A stretch of DNA of 15,291 nucleotides from NCBI GenBank assembly GCA_003695285.1, contig RFIL01000172.1, positions 1 through 15,291 of the forward strand, read 5' to 3'. Under the pieces are notes generated by a model. It was not told the origin of the DNA and made no database searches. It was given only the letters and a program-made list of their open reading frames with translations. How positions within the stretch are numbered: position 1 is the stretch's first letter; each line of letters opens with the position of its first letter. Shown here piece by piece: positions 1 to 6,846 of the stretch. The position numbers were made by a program, and so were the translations under genes. The stretch comes from Calditrichota bacterium. Lineage in GTDB: Bacteria; Calditrichota; Calditrichia; RBG-13-44-9; J075.

Positions 1-129
1 TCATCTAACCCCATACCTACATTCGCTTTTTATAGCGGTCCCAGCCGCACCGCTGACATCGAAAAAACGCTGGTTCTGGGAGTACATGGCCCCCGTCAGT
101 TGGAAGTTATTGTTTTTGAGGATAAATAG
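1..129 (+). CDS. LUD-domain (LutC/YkgG-like) protein, 3' end only
   Basis: This is the last 42 codons of a rightward gene that begins before the window; frame 1 is open from the first base to the TAG at 127-129. The visible tail contains GPSRTADIE followed by LVLGVHGPRQLEV, the characteristic C-terminal signature of the LUD domain as found in LutC/YkgG proteins. LutC belongs to the LutABC complex for oxidising L-lactate to pyruvate, together with iron-sulfur proteins LutA and LutB. The protein ends a few residues after the signature, as LutC does, rather than running on into the iron-sulfur region that LutB has. Stand-alone LUD proteins of other function also exist, so the lactate role is inference. 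Its last 23 bases overlap the 3' end of the convergent amidohydrolase gene. Confidence 0.8.
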   Translation, partial: SSNPIPTFAFYSGPSRTADIEKTLVLGVHGPRQLEVIVFEDK

Positions 130-1798
130 GCTGGTATAATGGATGAGTAAATACCGGTTTACCGTTTATATAGGTTGCAAAAACTTTGGTTTTGAGAATC
201 TCCTCCGGGGGCACCTTAAAAATGTCTCGATCCAGAATAACAAAATCAGCTACCCTTCCTGGTTGTAACGTACCACACCATTGATCGATTCCGGCCGCAT
301 AAGCTGACCCCCAGGTATATGCCCGAATCGCTTCTCCAAGAGTAATACGCTCCTCAGGGTACCACCCCTCAGCGGGATAGCCCGTAGTATCTTTCCGAGC
401 CACAGCTGCATATAACCCCACCATGGGATTCAGTGGTTCCACCGGCCAATCAGTACCGAAGGCCAAATTCACGTTGTGGCGGAGGAATGTATTCCAGGCA
501 TAGGCATACCGGGCTCTTTCCCCAATCCGATTAGGAGCCCAATGCATATCCGTAATACAATGAGAAGGCTGCATTGAGGCAATTACCCCCAGTTGTGCAA
601 AGAGCGGAAAATCGCTGGAATCCATCACCTGAGCATGTTCAATTCGCCAGCGATAATTTTCCGGTTTTTCTTTATAAAGTTGTTGATAAACTTTCAGAAT
701 CTGATGAATTGCAGCATCCCCAATTCCGTGTATACCAACAATCAGTCCTGCATTGACAATTTCTCGAACCATTGTCACCATTTGGGTAGAATCGTATTGA
801 ATTAATCCCATATTATCCGGATCATCCAGATAAGGCTTCTTCAGGAAAGCGGTTCGAGAGCCGAGAGAACCATCAGCATATAATTTTACCAATCGAAACG
901 CCAGAAAGCGGGGGTCACTTCTCTCTTTTTGAAAAAATCTTTGGAGAGAATCCAGATTCAGGGTATACACCGGAAAAAAATTCACTCTAAGAGTCAATAA
1001 TTTATCCTCAAATAATTGAGCATATACATGAAAGAGTTCAGGGGGAGAAATATCGGTAATGCTGGTAATTCCCAGGCGATTGGCGTATTGAATGGTATTC
1101 GTCATCCATTCATATTTTTGGGAGAAGGTAGGTTCTGGAATGATCTTATCCACCAGATCGAATGCTGCATCAAAGAGGATGCCTGTTGGTCTTCCAGTAT
1201 ATTTATGCCTTTGAATTTTTCCTCCCGGGGGATCCGGGGTTTTAGCAGTATAACGCACCAACCGCAACACCGCCGAATTCACCCAGGCTGCATGCCCATC
1301 TACTCTTTTCAGATAAATATAATGTTCCCTGGAAATCTTATCCAGATCCCTTGCTGTAGGTAATTTTTTGGTTTCCCAGAGTTCATGATCCCAACCTCTG
1401 CCAATGATCCATTCACCGGGTTTGGCTTTTTCCACCGCTTTTTTAATGATCTCCAGCACGGCTTGAAGGGAACGTACCCCTCTTAAATCCACTTGATGTT
1501 TTAGCTTAGCTCCGTTCCAGAAATGGAGATGAGCATCATGGAACCCTGGTAGTACCAATTGCCCACGCAAGTTAATACCGGTTGTATCCCCCGGCTTATA
1601 CTTTCGAAAGAGATCTTCGGTTTTACCAACCGCAACAATGTTCCCATTTTTCACGGCCATCGCTTCGACAAATTCAGTGGAATTGCGCGCCGTGAAGATT
1701 TTACCGTTATAGAAAATAGTATCAACTTCCGTTGATTTTGAACAGCTTAAATGAATAAAGGCAATAAAGGTAAAAATGACGATTCGTGTAATATTCAA
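107..1798 (-). CDS. YtcJ-type amidohydrolase, probable lipoprotein (TTG start)
   Basis: A 563-residue metal-dependent amidohydrolase of the YtcJ/Amidohydro_3 family. Family members hydrolyse amide or N-formyl bonds; the substrate here is unknown. Visible motifs are the metal-binding HxH in GFHDAHLH (about residues 87-92), ADGSLGSRTA, HGIGDAAIH, RIEHAQ and the late FGTDWPVEPLNPM. All expected metal-site regions are present, so it should be active. A longer reading frame opens at 1885, but I chose the TTG at 1796-1798: AAGGAG (1806-1811) sits 7 nt upstream, and the protein then starts with a short basic-hydrophobic signal (MNITRIVIFTFIAFIHLSC). Cys19 could be lipidated, though the -3 residue is His, which is atypical for a lipobox. 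The longer version would begin inside a hairpin and place a second hydrophobic stretch before this one. It stops inside the end of the convergent LUD gene. Confidence 0.9.
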   Translation of the reverse strand: MNITRIVIFTFIAFIHLSCSKSTEVDTIFYNGKIFTARNSTEFVEAMAVKNGNIVAVGKTEDLFRKYKPGDTTGINLRGQLVLPGFHDAHLHFWNGAKLKHQVDLRGVRSLQAVLEIIKKAVEKAKPGEWIIGRGWDHELWETKKLPTARDLDKISREHYIYLKRVDGHAAWVNSAVLRLVRYTAKTPDPPGGKIQRHKYTGRPTGILFDAAFDLVDKIIPEPTFSQKYEWMTNTIQYANRLGITSITDISPPELFHVYAQLFEDKLLTLRVNFFPVYTLNLDSLQRFFQKERSDPRFLAFRLVKLYADGSLGSRTAFLKKPYLDDPDNMGLIQYDSTQMVTMVREIVNAGLIVGIHGIGDAAIHQILKVYQQLYKEKPENYRWRIEHAQVMDSSDFPLFAQLGVIASMQPSHCITDMHWAPNRIGERARYAYAWNTFLRHNVNLAFGTDWPVEPLNPMVGLYAAVARKDTTGYPAEGWYPEERITLGEAIRAYTWGSAYAAGIDQWCGTLQPGRVADFVILDRDIFKVPPEEILKTKVFATYINGKPVFTHPLYQPIYPQKQ

Positions 1799-1805
1799 AA
1801 TGAAG

Positions 1806-1811
1806 CTCCTT
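1806..1811 (-). promoter_or_regulatory. Ribosome binding site fixing a TTG start
   Basis: AAGGAG on the minus strand lies 7 nt before the TTG at 1798-1796 of the amidohydrolase. The in-frame ATG at 1885 lies inside an inverted repeat and I see no matching Shine-Dalgarno sequence for it. The TTG is the best supported start. Confidence 0.75.
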
Positions 1812-1848
1812 CTTCGTAAAACTATCCACAAAAAGCGAATGTACAAAA

Positions 1849-1903
1849 ATAAAACGATATCCCCAACACTTTGTGATGAATCCATCCAGGGATATCGTTT
1901 TAT
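1849..1903 (-). terminator. Inverted repeat, likely terminator of the TPR-protein operon
   Basis: A perfect 15-bp inverted repeat: arms 1849-1863 and 1889-1903 with a 25-nt loop. Read leftward, the stem ends in a T-rich run (TTTTATTTTT), as expected of an intrinsic terminator. It lies about 45 nt past the stop of the TPR protein gene. The core GGGATATCG is GC-moderate and the loop is long for a terminator, so an operator or mRNA-stability element is an alternative. Any promoter for the amidohydrolase TTG start must lie in or just after this element. Confidence 0.55.
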
Positions 1904-1945
1904 AGCACAGGTAAACGCTTAATGGTCTGAAAATATCAGATAAAG

Positions 1946-3433
1946 CTATTCCATTGTCGCAGGTTTTTTAGCTGGCTTTCGAGGACTACTCAATTCGGCC
2001 TCCGAATCATCAACATCCATTCCATTTTTCTCAACAACCGTTGGTTCCTCCTTTTTGCGACTTTTCCGAGAAGTGGATGCTTTTTTCTGATTCTTTTTTC
2101 CAGTGGCTTCTTTTTCTTCATTTTTAGCGGCAGTCTTGGAACTGGATTTTTTTCCACTCGACTTTTTGGTAGACTTTTTCCCACTCTCATTGTTAGAATT
2201 AGCAGCATTCGCTTGTTGCCGCTGAGCTTTTCGAGCCCGAATTTGCATTAAAATTTCTTCAACCTTTGTTAAGGGTTTACTATTGGCGCTATCCTGGGGT
2301 GCACTTGCTTTTTTGTCTTCCGGTTCTTCTACGGCCTCCTCGGTAACCCATTCCATTTCGATTCGTTCCGGATACAACTTGATCTCTTCCGGTAGACATT
2401 TATAGCGATTCATCACAAATGCCCAATTCTCAATCTCTTCCTTATAAAAACTGAGTTTGGCTTTTGCCGGATTAAAATGAGAGGGAATTTCATTTTTAAA
2501 AGCCCTCTGAGTTAATTCGAAAATCTGGGAGAAGCCCAGAAATTTTGCCGTTTGATTGGGTGTAAGGAGTGTTTTTTCCGGAACATAAATCCGGAAATTA
2601 AATTCTTCCACCAACCATTCTTTCAACCATTCCGGATCTTCAGCATACAGTTCATCCAGAATTTTGAGATATTCATCATTTTTGGTCGCATACCGAATTT
2701 GGGCTAATCCAATCCGGGCTTCTTTATTTCCGGGGTCTTTTTCTAAAATCTGATGGTAGATCTCTTCGGATTTATCAAAAATCTTACCCTTTCGATAAGA
2801 TTTTGCCAAATCTAAGAGTGAATCAATCGAACCATCAACCTCCGCATACTTCTGATAATAGTGCATGGCTTCATCATATTTTCGGATTTTCTTTAAAGAA
2901 CGAGCCAGCCATTTATACCCCAGACCAAAATCCGGTTTGACAGCTATCAGTTTTCTTAGAGGCTCGATAGCTTTCTTATAATCTTCCTTTTCATAGTATT
3001 TACGTGCCCAATTTAGTACCACAAAAAACTGGAGTTTCTTCGGCAGAAAGGAGATATCCTGATTCTCATTATAGATATCCATGTGGGTGGTAAAAATCAT
3101 TTTGGGTTGACCTTTTCGCCGCTTGGGGTTGTTCAACTCCATCGTAATGCGTTTGAAATAATTATAGAGCTTCTGGCGGAGGAAGGTTTCATTATCAAAT
3201 TCTACTTCGAGTTCCTCTTTTCCAAGCTTGGACTGCAGGAATTGAGCACACTCATACCGTAATTTGCCAAGATATTCTTCAACCATTTCCGGCGGCTGAA
3301 GGATTGTCACATCGAATTGGATGTTGTATTCCTCATCATTTAACACATAATAACTTTGTGTGGTTATTTTTTGCGTCTCCAGATCCCATTTCTTGATCTC
3401 AACAGCTATCAAGCTTATCTCAATATTAGACAT
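1946..3433 (-). CDS. TPR protein with winged-helix-like domain and histone-H1-like tail
   Basis: A 495-residue soluble protein that I do not recognise as a named family. Residues 1-135 are an unassigned alpha/beta region. About 138-270 hold tetratricopeptide-type helical repeats (for example NWARKYYEKEDYKKAIEPLR and LARSLKKIRKYDEAMHYYQK), which normally bind protein partners. Residues 288-338 (LLTPNQTAKFLGFSQ ... FYKEEIENWA) resemble the excisionase/MerR-like winged helix that binds DNA. From about 415 the tail is low-complexity Lys/Ser/Ala (KKSTKKSSGKKSSSK, KKASTSRKSRKK), like bacterial histone-H1-like proteins. This suggests a DNA- or nucleoid-associated scaffold; that role is inference. 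ATG 3433 has AGGAGA at 3440-3445, 6 nt away. It starts 17 nt after the stop of the threonine-synthase-like gene and is surely co-transcribed with it. Confidence 0.8.
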   Translation of the reverse strand: MSNIEISLIAVEIKKWDLETQKITTQSYYVLNDEEYNIQFDVTILQPPEMVEEYLGKLRYECAQFLQSKLGKEELEVEFDNETFLRQKLYNYFKRITMELNNPKRRKGQPKMIFTTHMDIYNENQDISFLPKKLQFFVVLNWARKYYEKEDYKKAIEPLRKLIAVKPDFGLGYKWLARSLKKIRKYDEAMHYYQKYAEVDGSIDSLLDLAKSYRKGKIFDKSEEIYHQILEKDPGNKEARIGLAQIRYATKNDEYLKILDELYAEDPEWLKEWLVEEFNFRIYVPEKTLLTPNQTAKFLGFSQIFELTQRAFKNEIPSHFNPAKAKLSFYKEEIENWAFVMNRYKCLPEEIKLYPERIEMEWVTEEAVEEPEDKKASAPQDSANSKPLTKVEEILMQIRARKAQRQQANAANSNNESGKKSTKKSSGKKSSSKTAAKNEEKEATGKKNQKKASTSRKSRKKEEPTVVEKNGMDVDDSEAELSSPRKPAKKPATME

Positions 3434-3450
3434 TATAACTCTCCTAAAGA

Positions 3451-4617
3451 TTAATTTTTCTTTTGTTCAATAAACCCAAGTGAATGAACATACCGGCTAC
3501 CGTTAGAAGGATTAAGCATTAAAAAATTTTGTTTCCGGGCAACTTTACCACCTCGAACCAGACTCGCCAGCGCCGCCATGCAACTTGCACCTTCCGGGGA
3601 TAAAATCAAACCATCATCTTTCGCTATTTGGGTCCAGCTTTGAAGTATCTCTTCATCTTCTACCGTCACCACCTTCCATCCCCAATCTTTCATCACTCGC
3701 CGAATAATGGAATGAAGAGGTGATGTTGGATAATACAAGTCAAAAGCAATAGTATCTTTGCAGTGCTGTTCAGCATCATCTTGAAGCAGAGAAGGGCAAT
3801 TGGCACTCTGTACCACCCAAACTTCTGGAACATTACGTTTGGATAGCCAATCCAGTTTGACTAATTCATTAATGGCTTTCCACACTCCAAGAAAACTAAC
3901 ACCCTCTCCGCAGGGAATCAGTAAAACCTCCGGGAGGTCTTTTTGAAACTGGAGGAACAATTCAAGAAAAACAGTCTTAGCACCTTCAATACGTAAGGCT
4001 AATCCTTCAGTTGCTAAGTCGAATGCTTTTTCCTGGGCTTGAGCAACTTGTTTAACTCTAATTCGATTAGATTCGTTCCACGCTATTAAAGTTACATTTG
4101 TTCCAAAAATTTGGCATTCACCTTTAAATTGTACCGGAGAGTGGTCAGGCATTAAAACCTGACATTTTTTCCCGGCTAGTCTACTATAAATACTGGCTGA
4201 GATTCCCAGGGTCCCACAACTTTCCACCAGAACCAGTGGATAATCAGTGGCACGTAAATGAGAAAACACCACACTCATTTCTCTATCCCGTGAGGACCCC
4301 CCGGGATTTTGCGCCTCATTCTTGACAAAGATGTTTTGCACCGCAAATCGTGCAGCACTCCGTCTCAAGTTTAAAATCGGGGTGTCACCTTCCTTCAGAG
4401 ACAAAACTGATGCGGAATTCGATATGGGTAATAACTGCTTAAAGGTCCACATCCCTTCCCTGGAAAACCAATCTCGTAAGTCCATTTCCCGGCGTGCGCG
4501 ATAAAGATCATATTCGATTAACACCGGTTTACCACATTCATCACATAAAAAACTACTATGGTAAAGATCATAACTTTTTTGACAATTGGCACATATGAAT
4601 TGGTGAATATAGCTCAT
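3451..4617 (-). CDS. Threonine-synthase-like protein lacking the PLP lysine (probable pseudoenzyme)
   Basis: A 388-residue protein of the fold-type II PLP enzymes, closest by motif to threonine synthase. An N-terminal zinc ribbon is intact (Cys9, Cys12, Cys25, Cys28). The substrate-loop EGDTPIL (about 76-82) is kept. The active-site motif, usually NPTGSFKDRG, reads NPGGSSRDRE here, so the Schiff-base lysine is Arg110 (codon CGG). The following SxGNT motif is SCGTLG, losing the PLP-contacting Asn, and the phosphate-binding GNGGN loop is CGEGVSF. The late segment PEGASCMAAL is kept. With no lysine and an altered PLP site it is unlikely to be a working synthase; a binding or regulatory role is inference. 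The frame is uninterrupted, so it is not simply decaying. An in-frame TAG directly precedes the ATG, so no earlier start exists; only a weak Shine-Dalgarno is visible. It leads the operon with the TPR protein. Confidence 0.85.
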   Translation of the reverse strand: MSYIHQFICANCQKSYDLYHSSFLCDECGKPVLIEYDLYRARREMDLRDWFSREGMWTFKQLLPISNSASVLSLKEGDTPILNLRRSAARFAVQNIFVKNEAQNPGGSSRDREMSVVFSHLRATDYPLVLVESCGTLGISASIYSRLAGKKCQVLMPDHSPVQFKGECQIFGTNVTLIAWNESNRIRVKQVAQAQEKAFDLATEGLALRIEGAKTVFLELFLQFQKDLPEVLLIPCGEGVSFLGVWKAINELVKLDWLSKRNVPEVWVVQSANCPSLLQDDAEQHCKDTIAFDLYYPTSPLHSIIRRVMKDWGWKVVTVEDEEILQSWTQIAKDDGLILSPEGASCMAALASLVRGGKVARKQNFLMLNPSNGSRYVHSLGFIEQKKN

Positions 4618-5238
4618 CTAACCCATGCGATCTGTTATCCATATTGCACTATTAAATTCGAGGTCAGCATCCATACCGAATAATCCATTCAAAACTATCA
4701 AATACGTCTGGAATAAGTTTCCTTCACCAAAGGTGGATGTTGTAATTATCGCCTGAACCATCTAGAACATAAATTAATTTATTCACTTTGCTTCCGCCCC
4801 TCCCATCAACCCTTTACAAAAGGAAAATATAACTGGCAACCTTGCCAATTACAGGGCTTACGAAGCTGTCAAATAAGTGATTGTTATATATAAAGCTGGA
4901 AGATAATTATTATGATGCTATAATTTGTTCATTAAACTCGCTTATACCTTACCTCTGTCTCATTTCTGGTTCCATAACAACTAAACATGCATTCCCATCA
5001 CCGTTCCTCAAAAGAGCGGCGAGTTTTCTATAAAAGAAGTGATTCTATATAGTAGCTTTAGAGCTGCTGCGATATTATAATCATTTTAAACATTTAAAAC
5101 AATAATAAATTATTTAATTATTCAATCAATTCTGTAATCTTGATACTACTCTTTGGAAACAATCCAATGCTTTTTTTAATATGAAAAAGTTCTTAAAACA
5201 TAGCTTCAATTACTTAAATCTCAACCTGTCCCCCTCCC
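4618..5238. other. 620-bp AT-rich intergenic region
   Basis: No convincing gene is present. All frames have frequent stops, including the fragments reading NIAAALKLLYRITSF and ACLVVMEPEMRQR on the minus strand. The longest item I notice is a 47-codon minus-strand frame (4618-4761, MVQAIITTSTFGEGN...) that ends in a TAG touching the ATG of the next gene; it has no ribosome binding site. AT-rich low-complexity sequence occupies about 5080-5145. A good leftward promoter lies at 5074-5102. If that promoter serves the threonine-synthase-like gene, the mRNA leader would be about 450 nt. A decayed gene or a small RNA could be here, but I cannot show either. Confidence 0.5.
5074..5102 (-). promoter_or_regulatory. 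Candidate leftward sigma70-type promoter
   Basis: A perfect TATAAT -10 (5074-5079 on the minus strand) is preceded at exactly 17 bp by TTGTTT (5097-5102). The -10 is ideal and the -35 is half matched. In so AT-rich a stretch, chance matches are common. It would drive the threonine-synthase-like operon with a long leader, or a separate small RNA. Confidence 0.4.
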
Positions 5239-5850
5239 CTATTCTATCAAATATTCCTGCAATCTCCGGGTCACTTCCTCCGGATGTGAGGCATGAATCG
5301 TCTGAAATCCGATGCTGGCAGCCATGTCGATGTTCTCTTTTGTATCATCAACAAAAATACATTCAGCTGCCTTACAGGATAAATCCTCGAGAAGATAATA
5401 GTAAATTTCAGCTTCAGGTTTCAGCAATCCCAGCTCAAAAGATAAAAATGACTTATCAAAAAATTGAATTTCTGAACAGGTTTCCAGGACATATTCCCAA
5501 TGGAGTTGATCGGTATTGGAAAGCAATATTAATGAATACTGACTCTTGAGATTAATTAATAATTCTCTCATCCCACTCTTGGTCGGACCAATAATTTGTC
5601 TCCAATGATTCAAAAAAGTGTCAAAATCCAACTGACAGTGGTATTTCTCTCTCACCCGTTCAAAAAATGTTATTGGTGTCAGTTCCCCTCGCATAAACGA
5701 TAAGTGGAGGGGGGAGTGATACAACTCCTTTAGAACAGTTGGTGGAGCCTCACAGTCGCGGCTGAATTTATCAATCGCTTTTTGGGGATAAATATCAATC
5801 AAGACATTTCCCAGATCAAATATAATGAACTGAATTTCCGGCTTCTTCAT
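5239..5850 (-). CDS. HAD-superfamily phosphatase, YihX-like
   Basis: A 203-residue cytoplasmic HAD hydrolase of subfamily IA. Motif I is FDLGNVLID with nucleophile Asp12. The usual second Asp two residues on is Gly14, as in the DLGNV group that includes E. coli YihX, an alpha-D-glucose-1-phosphate phosphatase. Motif II is LLSNTDQLH (Ser111), the motif III Lys is in GLLKPEAEIY (Lys144), and motif IV is FVDDTKENI (Asp168, Asp169). The helical cap lies between about residues 20 and 85. Length matches YihX closely. The substrate is not determined by sequence; sugar phosphates or flavin phosphates are plausible. It follows the SDR gene on the same strand after 37 nt, so the two are probably co-transcribed. 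The Shine-Dalgarno is weak (GACGGA about 10 nt before the ATG). Confidence 0.88.
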   Translation of the reverse strand: MKKPEIQFIIFDLGNVLIDIYPQKAIDKFSRDCEAPPTVLKELYHSPLHLSFMRGELTPITFFERVREKYHCQLDFDTFLNHWRQIIGPTKSGMRELLINLKSQYSLILLSNTDQLHWEYVLETCSEIQFFDKSFLSFELGLLKPEAEIYYYLLEDLSCKAAECIFVDDTKENIDMAASIGFQTIHASHPEEVTRRLQEYLIE

Positions 5851-5887
5851 GTTAAAACATTCCGTCAGTTGTCATCACAAGATGTTG

Positions 5888-6661
5888 TTATCGTGCACAG
5901 GTTTGGGCTCTGCCCCCATCAATGCTATAAGTTACTCCGGTGATCCAACCAGCGGATTCTGAAGCCAGAAACAATATTAAATCCGCTACCTCCTCCGGAG
6001 TGCCAACTCTACCAATTGGATGGGTTTCTTTCCCTTTTTCAAGAAAATTCTGATATTGTTCTTCGGTCATTCCGCTGTTTGTATGCAACGAGGTAACAAC
6101 CACCCCCGGATTAACAGCATTCACCCTGATACCTTTTGGAGCCAGTTCCAGAGCTGCACATCGGGTCAACTGGTCCAGACCGGCTTTGCTAATGCAGTAG
6201 CTGATAATCCCCGGGAAAGAGCGCAATCCGGCCACAGAGGAAACATTAACAATATTTCCCTTTGTTCGCTCCAGATATGGAATGGCTAATTGGGTTAAAT
6301 GAAATATCGAACGAAGGTTTATATCCATTAAACGGTCATACTCTTCCATGGGAGTGTTTTCTATGGTACCCATTTGAATGACCCCTGCTGAGTTAATCAG
6401 AATATCCAGCTGACCTAAACGAGTTACGGTTTCCTCAATTAGCCGGGATCGGAACTGGTGATCCCGGATATCTCCGGCCATTACCTGACATCGAACTCCG
6501 GTGGAGGAAATTTCCTCCTCCAGTTCAATTAATTTGACTTGATTGCGCCCGGTTAACATCACATCACATCGATGATTCGCCAGGGCACGTGCAGTCGCTT
6601 TACCAATCCCACTGGTCGCACCGGTAACGATTGCTACTTTCCCTTCAAACGAGAGTTGCAT
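5888..6661 (-). CDS. Short-chain dehydrogenase/reductase (FabG-like)
   Basis: A 257-residue classical SDR oxidoreductase using NAD(P)H. The cofactor motif is TGATSGIG (residues 13-20), the NNAG motif is NSAG (90-93), and the catalytic set is Ser142, Tyr155 and Lys159 (YCISK). The C-terminal ITGVTYSIDGG is typical. ARG-rich TGRN after beta-2 (Arg39) favours NADPH. It is annotatable only as a FabG-like SDR; the substrate is unknown. The frame is open upstream to 6733, but the start chosen is ATG 6661: AAGGAG lies 6 nt upstream and family members begin shortly before the GKVAIVTG strand. The extra 24 residues of the longer frame do not match the family. It probably leads a two-gene unit with the HAD phosphatase and is divergent from the EndoQ-helicase gene. 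Confidence 0.92.
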   Translation of the reverse strand: MQLSFEGKVAIVTGATSGIGKATARALANHRCDVMLTGRNQVKLIELEEEISSTGVRCQVMAGDIRDHQFRSRLIEETVTRLGQLDILINSAGVIQMGTIENTPMEEYDRLMDINLRSIFHLTQLAIPYLERTKGNIVNVSSVAGLRSFPGIISYCISKAGLDQLTRCAALELAPKGIRVNAVNPGVVVTSLHTNSGMTEEQYQNFLEKGKETHPIGRVGTPEEVADLILFLASESAGWITGVTYSIDGGRAQTCAR

Positions 6662-6667
6662 ATGAAT

Positions 6668-6673
6668 CTCCTT
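6668..6673 (-). promoter_or_regulatory. Ribosome binding site deciding the SDR start
   Basis: AAGGAG on the minus strand lies 6 nt before the ATG at 6661. It overlaps an earlier in-frame ATG (residue 20 of the long frame), which makes that start, and the one at 6733, unlikely. Confidence 0.8.
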
Positions 6674-6769
6674 CATTAGATTAAATTTCCCTAAAGATTT
6701 TTCAAACCAGATTCGTCCAAAAATAAAAATCACCCTTTACACCACAAAATCCCTTTTTAAAAACGCATC

Positions 6770-6798
6770 TTGATTATTCAACAAATCCTCAATAAACT
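6770..6798 (+). promoter_or_regulatory. Candidate promoter of the EndoQ-helicase gene
   Basis: TTGATT (6770-6775) and TAAACT (6793-6798) are separated by 17 bp, each matching four of six consensus bases. It lies about 50 bp upstream of the ATG within the 185-bp divergent region shared with the SDR gene. No LexA-like palindrome is obvious. A Shine-Dalgarno AGAGG (6835-6839) lies 7 nt before the ATG. Confidence 0.35.
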
Positions 6799-6846
6799 GT
6801 GGTCACCGAAGCAGCTTTTCCTTAAAAGACATAAAGAGGTTATATT

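Noticed and set aside
18..1843. A 14-bp sequence TACATTCGCTTTTT at 18-31 (plus) recurs inverted at 1830-1843, flanking the amidohydrolase gene.
   Set aside because: About one such match is expected by chance in 15 kb, one copy is inside the LUD coding sequence, and there is no other sign of a mobile unit.
1799..1885. N-terminal extension of the amidohydrolase from the ATG at 1885.
   Set aside because: It would add a second hydrophobic segment before a proper signal sequence and lies in the inverted repeat; the TTG with AAGGAG is better.
4750..5100. Short open fragments reading like pieces of protein (KVNKLIYVLDGSGDNYNIHLW split by a stop, ACLVVMEPEMRQR), suggesting a decayed gene.
   Set aside because: Stops occur as often as expected in AT-rich noncoding DNA, fragments are in different frames and match no family I know.
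5181..5549. A 122-codon plus-strand frame.
   Set aside because: Most of it is antisense to the HAD phosphatase, which has clear family motifs; no ribosome binding site or recognisable domain.
6734..6846. LexA- or Ada-type operator before the EndoQ-helicase gene.
   Set aside because: I looked for a CTGT-N8-ACAG or GAAC-type palindrome and for an AAAGCGCA box and found none.
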